A stretch of DNA of 39,658 nt from Bacillus sp. ISL-37 (lineage in GTDB: Bacteria > Bacillota > Bacilli > Bacillales > Cytobacillaceae), in the NCBI RefSeq assembly GCF_018613315.1, contig NZ_JAGGQL010000037.1, positions 1-39,658 on the forward strand, read 5' to 3'. The notes beneath the pieces are model-generated. The model was not told the DNA's origin. It made no database searches and worked only from the letters and a program-made list of their open reading frames with translations. Positions 17,401-25,352 of this stretch are shown here, piece after piece (position 1 is the stretch's first letter; each line of letters begins with the position of its first letter). A program made the translations under genes and the position numbers.

Positions 17401-17436
17401 AAAATTAAAAAACATCTCCACCTGAAGGGGAGATGT
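17401..17436 (-). terminator. Riboswitch-controlled terminator upstream of btuF
   Basis: ACATCTCC (17412-17419) and GGAGATGT (17429-17436), followed on the minus strand by TTTTTTAATTTT. It lies directly downstream of the cobalamin riboswitch, as expected of the expression platform for transcription attenuation. Confidence 0.9.
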
Positions 17437-17469
17437 CCGAGTAAGCAAATGTTCTTTATTATCATAAAA

Positions 17470-17690
17470 AGACATAGAGCCTGTCGGCACCTCCCTATCC
17501 TCGTAGGTTTGTTGGTGCAATGGACAGGCAGGTCTCCTGGCTCATGGTCAATGCTCGCTGCGCCTTCCCATACATTTGTACAGTGGCCGTTGCAGATTGC
17601 TCCCATTTACAGTGGCGGGACCGCGTTGGATTTTCACCAACTTCCCTATTAAGTCTTGTTTAAAAAGACACCCGTTCATTTCGATATGTA
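17470..17690 (-). ncRNA. Cobalamin (B12) riboswitch
   Basis: On the minus strand the conserved order is seen: AATAGGGAAGTTGGTGAAAA, then TCC, GCGGTCCCGCCACTGTAA (B12 box core GCCACTG), GGGAGC, a second GCCACTG, GGGAAGG, and CATGAGCCAGGAGACCTGCC. This is the adenosylcobalamin riboswitch consensus. A terminator follows, then btuFCD. High cobalamin should stop transcription before btuF. The outer boundaries are approximate. Confidence 0.95.
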
Positions 17691-17757
17691 ATTTTCCGCT
17701 AAATCCAATTATACACGATTTGCCAAAAATTGCTCCAAAAATTTTGCCTTTTCGACT

Positions 17758-17957
17758 TTATTGGGGGCTCTTTTCTCAAACTTTGTTGCTATTGACTACA
17801 AAATAGGATTGTATTACCTAAGTTTCTTTACAAAATTTAACGCTTATAATGAGAAAAGAGCTTGCAAACTTAGTACCGACTTACAAAATGACTTTTATCA
17901 CGTTAAAATCGGCTTTAGGATTTTAACAACAATCTTTACGAAAACAGCTTTATTGGG
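17758..17957 (+). mobile_element. MITE copy C (element 17766-17949) with 8-bp duplication
   Basis: Begins GGCTCTTTTC (17766) and ends GAAAACAGCT (17949). Perfect flanking duplication TTATTGGG at 17758-17765 and 17950-17957; an extra T makes it look like 9 bp. The right duplication holds the stop codon of the neighbouring minus-strand gene, so the insertion hit the stop and the duplication preserved it. The internal 9-bp hairpin is present. Confidence 0.9.
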
Positions 17958-18726
17958 CAAGCAGACTCCATTCTTTCACTTTTTTATCAAAGACAAGCCT
18001 GCCATCCGGATTGCTGCGGCTTGCTTCTTTATATTCATCATGCATGTCATCCATGTTGGCAAAATCTCCGATAATCCAAATCGGTATTTCAATTCTGTTG
18101 CGGTTTTGCTGGATGTTTTTCAGCGAAAAAACCGCCCCTTCCTTCATCGCCGGTGTCAACGATTTCAAAATCTCCTTGCTGACGGCTGGGTAGGACTTCT
18201 TTTTCCTGATCCCGAGCAGTGTTTTTTCCGGTTTCATTTCCCCGAGCTTGCCAGAAAGGACCGTTCCGAGCATCCGGAAAAAATCATTGAAGTTGCGGTA
18301 ATATATTTTGTTGAACCAGCCATCCTCATGGGAAAGGTAAACAAAGCGATTATCGAGCTGGTTATAAAATGGCTGCTTCAAATGGTGCTTGATATGGCCT
18401 AGATAAAGAAGTTCGGCAATCTCCTGGGCCGTCAGCACATTCAGTGCTTCCACTTCCTCAAAATCAATCCAGCAAAAATCCCCGTATGCATGGACATTTG
18501 CGGCGACCAACTTTTCGACGCTGTCTTCAGGTACATATTCAAATAAGGTATGTCTATTGAACTCACCATCCTCATAGCGATGCTTCAACAGCAGCAGATG
18601 GTTAAGCGAATCAGACAAGACCCGCGCAAATTCATGGAATTCCATACCATGCGAGAGCACGTACTGATCCCGCTCGTTCAAATGGACATATAGTAAATCC
18701 CTGCTATAAGGATGGTTCTTTTTCAA
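17950..18726 (-). CDS. Conserved Bacillaceae protein of unknown function
   Basis: 258 residues, soluble, no signal peptide or transmembrane helix. It is rich in aromatic and charged residues: YSRDLLYVHLNERDQYVLSH, HAYGDFCWIDFEEVEALN, ELLYLGHIKHHLKQPFYNQL, IYYRNFNDFFRMLG, IEIPIWIIGDFANMDDM. From memory close relatives exist in the B. cereus group under the name oxalate:formate antiporter, which cannot be right for a protein without membrane helices. The start is the TTG at 18726 because GGGAGGT stands seven bases upstream; the frame extends to 18819 without support. Its stop lies in the MITE C target duplication. No operon partner. Confidence 0.8.
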   Translation of the reverse strand: MKKNHPYSRDLLYVHLNERDQYVLSHGMEFHEFARVLSDSLNHLLLLKHRYEDGEFNRHTLFEYVPEDSVEKLVAANVHAYGDFCWIDFEEVEALNVLTAQEIAELLYLGHIKHHLKQPFYNQLDNRFVYLSHEDGWFNKIYYRNFNDFFRMLGTVLSGKLGEMKPEKTLLGIRKKKSYPAVSKEILKSLTPAMKEGAVFSLKNIQQNRNRIEIPIWIIGDFANMDDMHDEYKEASRSNPDGRLVFDKKVKEWSLLAQ

Positions 18727-19181
18727 TGGCACAACCTCCCGGAAAATTCTCAGCTGCATGATTGCCAGCGACACTCTGACCCCGTACAAATAACACTTCT
18801 TCCATTCTAACAAAAACACATGAAAATATCTTAATCTGACTCTTCAAAAACATAATTATTATCGTACTAACACGTTAAAAGAATCCCTTTTACAAACGCT
18901 GTTTTCGTAAAGATTGCTGTTAGTTTTGCAGGTCGGTATTAAGTTTGCATGCTCTTTTTTCATAAGAAGCGTCAACTTTACGAAGGAATATAGGTAATTC
19001 ACTCCAATCTTGTATTCAATAGCAACAAAGTATGAGAAAAGAGCCTTTTCAAAAGAAACTATTCCCTTTTTTCATTCGTCTATTACTTGCATAGGAAAAT
19101 GTTACCTGAGCAGGGATTGTAAGGATAATTCAACTCTGCTAGCATAATATTGTAAAAACGGATTGAGACAGGGTGTAGCAA
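18727..19181. other. Divergent intergenic region with MITE copy D
   Basis: It separates the minus-strand gene of unknown function from the RodA-like gene. Apart from MITE D (18889-19053) only AT-rich sequence was seen. Promoters for both genes must lie here, but none was read with confidence; the insertion adds about 157 bp between them. Confidence 0.5.
18889..19053 (-). mobile_element. MITE copy D (element 18897-19045, internally deleted)
   Basis: 149-bp copy in minus orientation, from CGCTGTTTTCG (18897) to GAGAAAAGAGCC (19045). Flanks TTTACAAA (18889-18896) and TTTTCAAA (19046-19053) match at 7 of 8. Compared with the 183-bp copies it lacks the segment holding the GTTAAAATC/GATTTTAAC hairpin. 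It is the only copy not at a gene 3' end. Confidence 0.8.
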
Positions 19182-20369
19182 ATGGAGAAGCCTATTAAAA
19201 AATTTGACCGGTTTGATTGGACATTGACGCTCCTTTTATTGTTGTTCTTTCTGACAAGCTGCTTCGCGATATACAGCGCCCAGAGAACAGGCCAATATGT
19301 TGGACAGAACTTTTTATACAAACAAATCTTTTGGTATGTCGTTGGGTCGGGGATCATTGGTGTCGTGATGATGTTCGACAGCGAACAGTACCGCAAGCTC
19401 AGCTGGTATTTGTACGGCTTCGGAGTCTTCCTGCTCATCTTCCTTTTTTTCGCTCCTGCCAGTATAGCCGAGGAACGGAATGGCGCAAAAAGCTGGTTTT
19501 TCATCGAGCCGTTCGGTTCCATCCAGCCTTCAGAATTCATGAAAGTCTTTCTGATTCTTGCCCTTAGCAGCACGATCTATGCCCACCATAAAAGGCATAC
19601 AAGAAAGACACTTCAAACTGACTTCCTGCTTTTCATCAAGCTTGGCTTCATAACCGCCTTGCCACTTGGAATGATCATGCTGCAGCCAGACCTGGGAACC
19701 TCTCTCGTCGTGCTTGCGATTTTCACAGGAATCATCCTTGTTTCCGGTATCACCTGGAAAATCATCCTGCCGCTTTATGGCGGAGGTGCGGCACTTGGAG
19801 CAGGCATATTGTATCTCGTGATCTGGAAACCGGAAATCCTAAAAGAATACCTGGGTGTAAAAACGTATCAGTTCGGGCGCATTTATGCGTGGCTTGACCC
19901 GGAGAGCTACCCTGAATATGGCTACCATCTGCAAAAATCCCTCAGTGCCATTGGTTCCGGTATGCTTACAGGGAAAGGCCTGAAGGGCAGCGAAGTCTAC
20001 ATTCCAGAAAGCCATACGGACTTCATCTTCAGTGTGATCGGCGAGGAATTTGGCTTTGCGGGCGGCAGCTTTGTCATCGGCCTTTACTCCCTGTTAATCT
20101 ACCATTTGACAAAAACCGCACTGGATACGAATGACCCATTCAATACCTACATTAGCGCGGGCGTCATCAGCATGATCACCTTCCACGTCTTCCAGAATAT
20201 CGGGATGACGATCCAGCTGCTGCCGATTACCGGGATCCCGCTGCCATTCATCAGTTACGGCGGCAGCTCGCTTATGGGCAATATGCTCGCGATCGGATTG
20301 ATTTACGGTATCCGGTTCCATCATAAAACATACATGTTTGCCTCGAAAGACAGGAGTTTTGATATATGA
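19182..20369 (+). CDS. RodA/FtsW/SpoVE (SEDS) family peptidoglycan glycosyltransferase, RodA-like
   Basis: 395-residue SEDS protein with about ten transmembrane helices. SEDS enzymes polymerise lipid II into glycan strands with a partner class B PBP. Family marks: GAKSWFFIEPFGSIQPSEFM, MLQPDLGTSLVVLAI, the extracellular loop RIYAWLDPESYPEYGYH with the conserved catalytic Asp, PESHTDFIFSVIGEEFGF and PLPFISYGGSSLMGNM near the C terminus. Whether it is the elongation enzyme RodA or a paralogue cannot be settled here. The start ATG has a weak AGGGTG site. It overlaps the following GNAT gene by four bases (ATGA), an unusual partner for a SEDS gene. Confidence 0.88.
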   Translation: MEKPIKKFDRFDWTLTLLLLLFFLTSCFAIYSAQRTGQYVGQNFLYKQIFWYVVGSGIIGVVMMFDSEQYRKLSWYLYGFGVFLLIFLFFAPASIAEERNGAKSWFFIEPFGSIQPSEFMKVFLILALSSTIYAHHKRHTRKTLQTDFLLFIKLGFITALPLGMIMLQPDLGTSLVVLAIFTGIILVSGITWKIILPLYGGGAALGAGILYLVIWKPEILKEYLGVKTYQFGRIYAWLDPESYPEYGYHLQKSLSAIGSGMLTGKGLKGSEVYIPESHTDFIFSVIGEEFGFAGGSFVIGLYSLLIYHLTKTALDTNDPFNTYISAGVISMITFHVFQNIGMTIQLLPITGIPLPFISYGGSSLMGNMLAIGLIYGIRFHHKTYMFASKDRSFDI

Positions 20370-21223
20370 AGCTAGTAAGCCATTACCGCGAGAATAAAAC
20401 TTTGAGAAAAAGCTTCATGCAGCTGGCACTTGATGTTTTTGGAATTGATTTTGAAAGCTGGCATGAACATGGATATTGGGGAGAGCGATACATCCCGTTT
20501 TCCTATGCAGATGGCGACATGATCGTAGCCAATGTATCGGTCAACGAGCTCGATTTTATTATTGAAGGAAAAAACTATAAAGCTCTTCAGATTGGCACCG
20601 TCATGACCCATCCGGAATATCGGAACAAAAGCCTGTCAGCAAGTCTGATGAACCATGTTTTGGACGTGTATCAGGGAAAGTATGATTTTATGTACCTGTT
20701 CGCGAATGTTCGAGTGCTCGACTTTTATCCGAAATTCGGGTTTGAAGAGGTTGAGGAGTATCAGTACTCCGCAAAGATATCTGCTGGCCAGGGCGGATTC
20801 GATTTTAGGAAACTCGAGTTGGCAGATGACCTGGACTTCATTGAAAAAACAGTTTACGGACGAGTGCCGGTTTCAAAAACCTTTTCGACTGCCAGTTCGT
20901 CCGGGATTACGATGTACCATATCCTGAATGTTTTTACCGACCATCTCTACTATCATTCAGAAGAAGACGCGGTCGTTATTTTTACAAAGGAAAACCGCGT
21001 TGTCCAGCTGTACGATGTTATCAGTACATCACCTGTTAATATCAAAAACATTGTTGATTGCTTTGGAGAAGCAGACGAAATCGAATTCCACTTCACACCT
21101 GATTACAAAGACTTCCAGTTTCAGCGGTGTCCTTTTAAAAGAGATGGAGCATTATTTGTAAAAACGAGACCAGGACTGGAGCTTCCTAAGTTCATAAAAC
21201 ATCCATTTACCTCGGAGGCTTAA
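20366..21223 (+). CDS. GNAT-family N-acetyltransferase
   Basis: 285 residues. The N-terminal half shows the GNAT core: QIGTVMTHPEYRNKSLSASL (acetyl-CoA loop, here R-N-K-S-L-S), MNHVLDVYQGKYDFMYLFAN, then VLDFYPKFGFEEVEEYQY. The C-terminal half (about residues 150-285) is an additional domain as in the larger two-part GNAT proteins. The substrate is unknown. Its ATG overlaps the RodA-like stop codon (ATGA), so the two are translationally coupled and may share a cell-envelope role; that is inference. A bidirectional terminator follows. Confidence 0.85.
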   Translation: MKLVSHYRENKTLRKSFMQLALDVFGIDFESWHEHGYWGERYIPFSYADGDMIVANVSVNELDFIIEGKNYKALQIGTVMTHPEYRNKSLSASLMNHVLDVYQGKYDFMYLFANVRVLDFYPKFGFEEVEEYQYSAKISAGQGGFDFRKLELADDLDFIEKTVYGRVPVSKTFSTASSSGITMYHILNVFTDHLYYHSEEDAVVIFTKENRVVQLYDVISTSPVNIKNIVDCFGEADEIEFHFTPDYKDFQFQRCPFKRDGALFVKTRPGLELPKFIKHPFTSEA

Positions 21224-21227
21224 ATAG

Positions 21228-21256
21228 AAAAAAGGCTGAGCTGCTCAGCCTTTTTT
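21228..21256. terminator. Bidirectional terminator between the GNAT and TSUP genes
   Basis: Perfect palindrome GGCTGAG-CTG-CTCAGCC flanked by A- and T-runs on both sides. It serves the converging GNAT (plus) and TSUP (minus) genes and overlaps the 3' end of the latter. Confidence 0.95.
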
Positions 21257-22099
21257 CAATACCCTGGTTTTAAGTAATGACTTTACAAGAAAATACACTA
21301 TGAATATACCCATGATCCAAAGGCCTATTTTATTCAGATCAAACAGCTTCAGAACTGCTCCTGCCAGTGTGACAAGATAAAGGATACCTAGCATTTCGTT
21401 CATTTCCCTGTTTTCAAAATAACCAGTCATTCTTGCGCCGAAATGGGAGCCGAATAGCGTACCGGCAATCAGCATCAGACCAATGAAGTAATTGATTTCC
21501 GTATTGATCGCATATGAGATGAACCCTACTGAGACGATCAACAGTACAGCAAAAAGACTCGTTCCGACTGCCTTTTTCGGATTGAAGCCCAGCGATGTAA
21601 TGATAAGAGGTACGATGATGAACCCACCGCCAACTCCCAGTGCTGCCGAAACAAAACCACCGACAAAGCCAACAGCCAATAGCATTGGCATCGAAAAAGA
21701 AGTTGGGGCAGTGTTCCCATCGTCTGTCTTCTTGCCCTGGCGAATCATTTTTATCGCGAAATAAGTGAGCAGTATAATATAGAGGAACGGAATGACGACT
21801 TCATCCCACCCTCGCGCTTCAAGAGCATACACAAGTGGTCTCGCCAGCTGCGTCGCGACAATACCACTTGCTCCCATGATCAATCCCTCTTTCCAGAGGA
21901 TATTCTTTAGGCGGATATGTGCTGTAATTCCCGAAATAGATGTACCCACTGTGAAAAACAAACTTGTCGTAATTGCTTCAAGTGGCGAAAATCCGATCAA
22001 CAGTAATATGGGCGTCAGGATAAAGCCTCCGCCAACCCCGAAAAATCCAGAGAGGACACTGATCATGCCGCCGAGCAGCAAATAGATTATGTATTCCAT
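21245..22099 (-). CDS. TSUP family permease (TauE/SafE)
   Basis: 284-residue membrane protein with about eight helices in two homologous halves: GMISVLSGFFGVGGGFILTP with FSPLEAITTSLFF in the first, and GFVSAALGVGGGFIIVPLII with FNPKKAVGTSLFAVL in the second. The GVGGG motif in each half is typical of TSUP proteins, which export sulfite, sulfoacetate or related organosulfur anions. The actual substrate is unknown. The ATG at 22099 follows GAGGGAG; an upstream TTG is less likely. Single-gene unit. Confidence 0.88.
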   Translation of the reverse strand: MEYIIYLLLGGMISVLSGFFGVGGGFILTPILLLIGFSPLEAITTSLFFTVGTSISGITAHIRLKNILWKEGLIMGASGIVATQLARPLVYALEARGWDEVVIPFLYIILLTYFAIKMIRQGKKTDDGNTAPTSFSMPMLLAVGFVGGFVSAALGVGGGFIIVPLIITSLGFNPKKAVGTSLFAVLLIVSVGFISYAINTEINYFIGLMLIAGTLFGSHFGARMTGYFENREMNEMLGILYLVTLAGAVLKLFDLNKIGLWIMGIFIVYFLVKSLLKTRVLKKG

Positions 22100-22322
22100 A
22101 GACAACTCCCTCTATTAATCGAGTTCCTTTATAGAGTACCACTTTTAGTCTGAAAATAAATAATCGCAGACTTTTCATTTACCTGAGGCCTCTGATAACC
22201 GGCCGTCAAATGCGCTCATCTCATTGCTGAAATAGTTGGCTCTAGCAGAATTAAACATGGTATACTCTTTACTAGGCTCATTTTGCGGCCTTCCTATAAC
22301 AACTTAAAGGAGATACTTTTTC

Positions 22323-22901
22323 ATGTCTGAATGGATACATGCGTTTGAAGAATGGCTGCTTGAATTTGGTTCCTGGGGACTATTCTTCGTGTCTTTCTTG
22401 GAATCTTCCTTTTTCCCGATCCCGCCTGATGTCTTGATGATCCCAATGGGAATCGCGAACCCTGACCGGGCATTGTGGTACGCATTCATCACAACAGCCG
22501 GATCCGTGCTCGGAGCACTACTGGGCTGGTACATCGGTAAAAAAGTTGGCCGTCCAATTCTGCGTTATTTTATAAAAGAAGAAAAAATCGCCCTAGTAGA
22601 AGGGTACTTCGAAAAGTACGGCGCGATGGCGATCTTAATAGCTGGTTTCACTCCAATCCCATACAAAGTCTTCACGATTTTTTCCGGAATCTCCAATGTG
22701 AAGATTCCAACACTAATCATCTGGTCCATTATTGGACGAGGCCTGCGCTTCTTCCTTGAAGCAGCGATCATCGTTACTCTAGGTGACAAAGCAATGCCAT
22801 TCATTGAAGAAAACTTCGCGATGCTCACGATCATTTTAGGTGTCGTCGTGATTTTCGGATACCTGATTTACGCATATTTAAAAAGATCGAAGAAAGCATA
22901 A
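22323..22901 (+). CDS. DedA/SNARE-associated family membrane protein (YqaA type)
   Basis: 192 residues, about five membrane segments. It carries the DedA marks: FLESSFFPIPPDVLMIPMGI (first re-entrant loop), GSVLGALLGWYIGKKVGR and RYFIKEEKIALVEGYFEKYG, then GFTPIPYKVFTIFSGISN (second re-entrant loop). DedA proteins act as lipid scramblases or flippases, including undecaprenyl-phosphate recycling, and support membrane potential and resistance to cationic compounds; the lipid for this one is unknown. TAAAGGAGA precedes the ATG by ten bases, and a terminator follows. Confidence 0.88.
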   Translation: MSEWIHAFEEWLLEFGSWGLFFVSFLESSFFPIPPDVLMIPMGIANPDRALWYAFITTAGSVLGALLGWYIGKKVGRPILRYFIKEEKIALVEGYFEKYGAMAILIAGFTPIPYKVFTIFSGISNVKIPTLIIWSIIGRGLRFFLEAAIIVTLGDKAMPFIEENFAMLTIILGVVVIFGYLIYAYLKRSKKA

Positions 22902-23221
22902 CAATTAAAACCGAGCCCCTTGCTCGGTTTTTTATTATTTATAGCCCCTCTTAAATCAATCGCACACAATCGAAGGCTTCTTTAAAATCTGTACAGCCCT
23001 TCCCTCTTCTCTCTCTTTATATCAATAGTTTCAAAACTCAACACTTCCATTAGACGATGTTCCTTACTTTGTTTACATAGACAATATTTGGGTAGATTAA
23101 AGTATGCTTGCTAGCTAACTAAGGACTTTTTTCACAGGTTGAAGCTGCACTAGTTCTAGTTCTTATCCATACACATCCGCAGCTCGGCTTGAAAATCCAA
23201 TTAAAATGAGGAGTGAGAAGG
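22902..23221. other. Intergenic region upstream of the channel-like gene
   Basis: It begins with the DedA terminator (AAACCGAG 22908-22915 and CTCGGTTTTTT 22923-22933). In the remaining ~285 bp no small gene, repeat or clear promoter was seen. Confidence 0.5.
22908..22934 (+). terminator. Intrinsic terminator of the DedA gene
   Basis: AAACCGAG and CTCGGTTT pair around CCCCTTG, followed by TTTTATT. Confidence 0.9.
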
Positions 23222-24946
23222 TTGAACAATAATTTTTACAATGGCTGGGACAGCATTCTTGGCAAACTGCCCAATGTGCTGATCGCGCTTGCAGTCCTGC
23301 TCGTCGGATGGCTTGTCGCAAAATTAATAGAAAAAGCAGTTTACAAAGGGCTTCAGAAAACAAGCCTTGATAACAAGCTTTTTTCGAATGTGAACAATAA
23401 CAAGTATTCCGCTGAAAAAATCATCAGCAAGATTGTCTATATTTTAATTCTAGTATTTGTCTTCATCATGTTCCTGAATATCTTAGATTTATATGTTTTG
23501 ACGGAGCCGCTCATCGGAATGTTCTCCACTATTGCCGCAGCGATTCCTAATATCCTGAAAGCAGGATTGATTCTATTATTTGCCTGGTTGATTGCTTCTG
23601 GCTTGAAATTCCTGATCCAAAAAGGCGGCAAGACGCTAGGTGTCCATGAAAAGTTAAGCAAGTATAAGCTTACGGACGACAACCAGCAGACGACGAATGC
23701 AGTTGATAAAGTCGCGAACATCGTTTTCTATCTTGTCTTGCTGATGGCATTGCCAGCTGTATTGTCCGCACTGAACCTGCACGGCGTATCAGAGCCTTTT
23801 GAAAACATGATCGCAGGAATCCTGTCCTTCATTCCTAAACTTTTCGCGGCAGCGCTGATTCTTTTAGTCGGTTACTTTGTTGCTAAAATCGTTCGTGATA
23901 TCCTGACGAACTTTTTACAAAGCATTGGCACTGAAACATTAGTCCAGCGTTTCGGACTTTCACGCTTATTTGAAGGCACTAGCCTTTCACGCGTGATCGG
24001 CACTGTTGCTTTCGTCTTGATATTAATCCCGACAGTCATCGCCGCTCTCGAGCGACTTGATGTCGAAGGAATATCTGAACCAGCCATCGCAATGTTGAAT
24101 GACATTCTGACGATGATTCCAAATATCGTCGTGGCCATCATTCTAGTCATGATTGGTCTGTGGCTTGGAAAATGGCTGAAGAAATTCACTGCTGATTTAT
24201 TAAGAAGAATTGGTTTTGACTCATATTTTAAAGGAGTAACTGTAGGTAGCGCTGCCAAGCGTCCTAACTCATTAAGCTTATCGGAAATTGTCGGCTATAT
24301 TGTCCAGGTCATCGTCGTCCTGCTATTTGTAGCAGAAGCATTGAATGTAGTAAACCTTGATTTCTTCGTCGACCTGGCACGGGGTGTTATTGCTTATCTG
24401 CCACATGTAATTGCCGCGATCGTCATCCTTGGTGTCGGCCTATGGCTCGGCGGGCTTGCAAAGAAAGTACTCAGCAGCATCCTGCAAGGGGACTCTTCCA
24501 ATGTGCTGGCAACTGTTGCAAAATATGCGATTATCACCATTGCTGTCTTCATGGCCCTTGACCAGCTTGGAGTAGCACCAGCAATCGTGAATGCAGCTTT
24601 CATCCTGACACTTGGAGGACTGGCACTCGCATTCGGCTTAGCATTCGGTCTAGGCGGCAAAAACTTCGCATCGAAATACCTGACCAAGTTCGATGAGAAA
24701 ATCGAAAAAACCAGCATTGATCACGCCGCGGTCCAACAGCAGAAAATGAAAAAGAACAACCCGGTCAACCCGAACCCTGCTACACCACCAAACTTGAATA
24801 ACCTAAATCAGAACCCTGGAACTGGTCCAAACTTAAACAATCCGAACCAAAACCCTGGAACTGGTCCAAACTTGAACAATCCGAACCAGAACAGAAACAA
24901 TAACCCTATCGATCCTCATAACGATAACAACCCGATGAATCCATAA
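23222..24946 (+). CDS. Mechanosensitive-channel-like protein with repeated TM_helix units
   Basis: 574-residue membrane protein. Five copies of a conserved TM_helix segment are visible: NVLIALAVLLVGWLVAKLIE, NILKAGLILLFAWLIASGLK, KLFAAALILLVGYFVAKIVR, NIVVAIILVMIGLWLGKWLK and HVIAAIVILGVGLWLGGLAK, each followed by a short amphipathic helix. The C-terminal core GVAPAIVNAAFILTLGGLAL then AFGLAFGLGGK resembles the MscS pore helix and its end. A ~60-residue Asn/Pro/Gly-rich tail holds a 13-residue tandem repeat. The start is the TTG at 23222 with GAGGAG eight bases upstream. Single gene with a bidirectional terminator. Channel activity is inferred from the family. Confidence 0.8.
   Translation: MNNNFYNGWDSILGKLPNVLIALAVLLVGWLVAKLIEKAVYKGLQKTSLDNKLFSNVNNNKYSAEKIISKIVYILILVFVFIMFLNILDLYVLTEPLIGMFSTIAAAIPNILKAGLILLFAWLIASGLKFLIQKGGKTLGVHEKLSKYKLTDDNQQTTNAVDKVANIVFYLVLLMALPAVLSALNLHGVSEPFENMIAGILSFIPKLFAAALILLVGYFVAKIVRDILTNFLQSIGTETLVQRFGLSRLFEGTSLSRVIGTVAFVLILIPTVIAALERLDVEGISEPAIAMLNDILTMIPNIVVAIILVMIGLWLGKWLKKFTADLLRRIGFDSYFKGVTVGSAAKRPNSLSLSEIVGYIVQVIVVLLFVAEALNVVNLDFFVDLARGVIAYLPHVIAAIVILGVGLWLGGLAKKVLSSILQGDSSNVLATVAKYAIITIAVFMALDQLGVAPAIVNAAFILTLGGLALAFGLAFGLGGKNFASKYLTKFDEKIEKTSIDHAAVQQQKMKKNNPVNPNPATPPNLNNLNQNPGTGPNLNNPNQNPGTGPNLNNPNQNRNNNPIDPHNDNNPMNP
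24806..24883 (+). repeat. 39-bp coding tandem repeat in the channel-like gene
   Basis: Two 39-bp units (24806-24844 and 24845-24883) nearly identical in DNA, encoding NQNPGTGPNLNNP twice, with a shorter degenerate start before and NQN after. It is the Asn/Pro-rich cytoplasmic tail of the channel-like protein and a likely site of copy-number variation. Confidence 0.85.
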
Positions 24947-24952
24947 AAACAA

Positions 24953-24986
24953 AACACAGCTGCCAACCACGGCAGCTGTGTTTTTA
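24953..24986. terminator. Bidirectional terminator after the channel-like gene
   Basis: AACACAGCTGCC (24953-24964) and GGCAGCTGTGTT (24971-24982) form a perfect 12-bp stem with a T-run on the plus strand and GTTTTTATG on the minus strand, just past the stop codon of the small minus-strand gene. Confidence 0.9.
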
Positions 24987-24991
24987 TGTAT

Positions 24992-25192
24992 TTAGCTAAA
25001 ATTATCAATGAAAAATATCACGAGAAACACGATGAAGGCATAGAAACTAAGATGCAGAATCACAGTAGTGAAAAATTCCTTCAGTTTATCAAATGAAAAA
25101 GGTTCACTCTTCCTTGTCCTCGCTCTCATAGCCAGCCTGTCCCCCTCTAGTAAAACTATCCAATCAGTCCATTTTTTTCTTTTAATAATCAT
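24992..25192 (-). CDS. Small putative membrane protein
   Basis: 66 residues: a basic N-terminal part (KRKKWTDWIVLLEGDRLAMR and further Arg/Lys) and one C-terminal transmembrane helix in VILHLSFYAFIVFLVIFFID. It resembles no family I know. The ATG at 25192 lacks a good ribosome binding site; an internal ATG (MRARTRKSEPFS) is preceded by GAGGGGG about 11 bases upstream and may be the true start, giving about 46 residues. It ends at a shared bidirectional terminator, which supports a real transcript. Confidence 0.5.
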   Translation of the reverse strand: MIIKRKKWTDWIVLLEGDRLAMRARTRKSEPFSFDKLKEFFTTVILHLSFYAFIVFLVIFFIDNFS

Positions 25193-25332
25193 AGCATAAT
25201 CTAGTTACTTTGTGATTCACTTTTATGAAATATAGCGGACAGTTAACTTTCCAATATAAAAAGGGATGAAAACTTATCAGGCCGACTAAAGGCAAGAGGA
25301 GGTTGTTTCAGAGTCCCGGACACAAAAAAGAA

Positions 25333-25352
25333 AAACCCTCAAAATAGAGGGT
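25333..25352 (-). terminator. Terminator overlapping the aldolase stop codon
   Basis: ACCCTC (25335-25340) and GAGGGT (25347-25352) with TTTTTCTTTTTT following on the minus strand. The stem's first base is part of the stop codon. Confidence 0.8.

Noticed and set aside
17761-18402. 213-codon plus-strand frame over the gene of unknown function
   Set aside because: Begins in the MITE and continues antisense to the better supported minus-strand gene, which has a ribosome binding site and family-like sequence.
17950-18726. Name oxalate:formate antiporter for this protein
   Set aside because: I recall this label on relatives, but the protein has no transmembrane segments.
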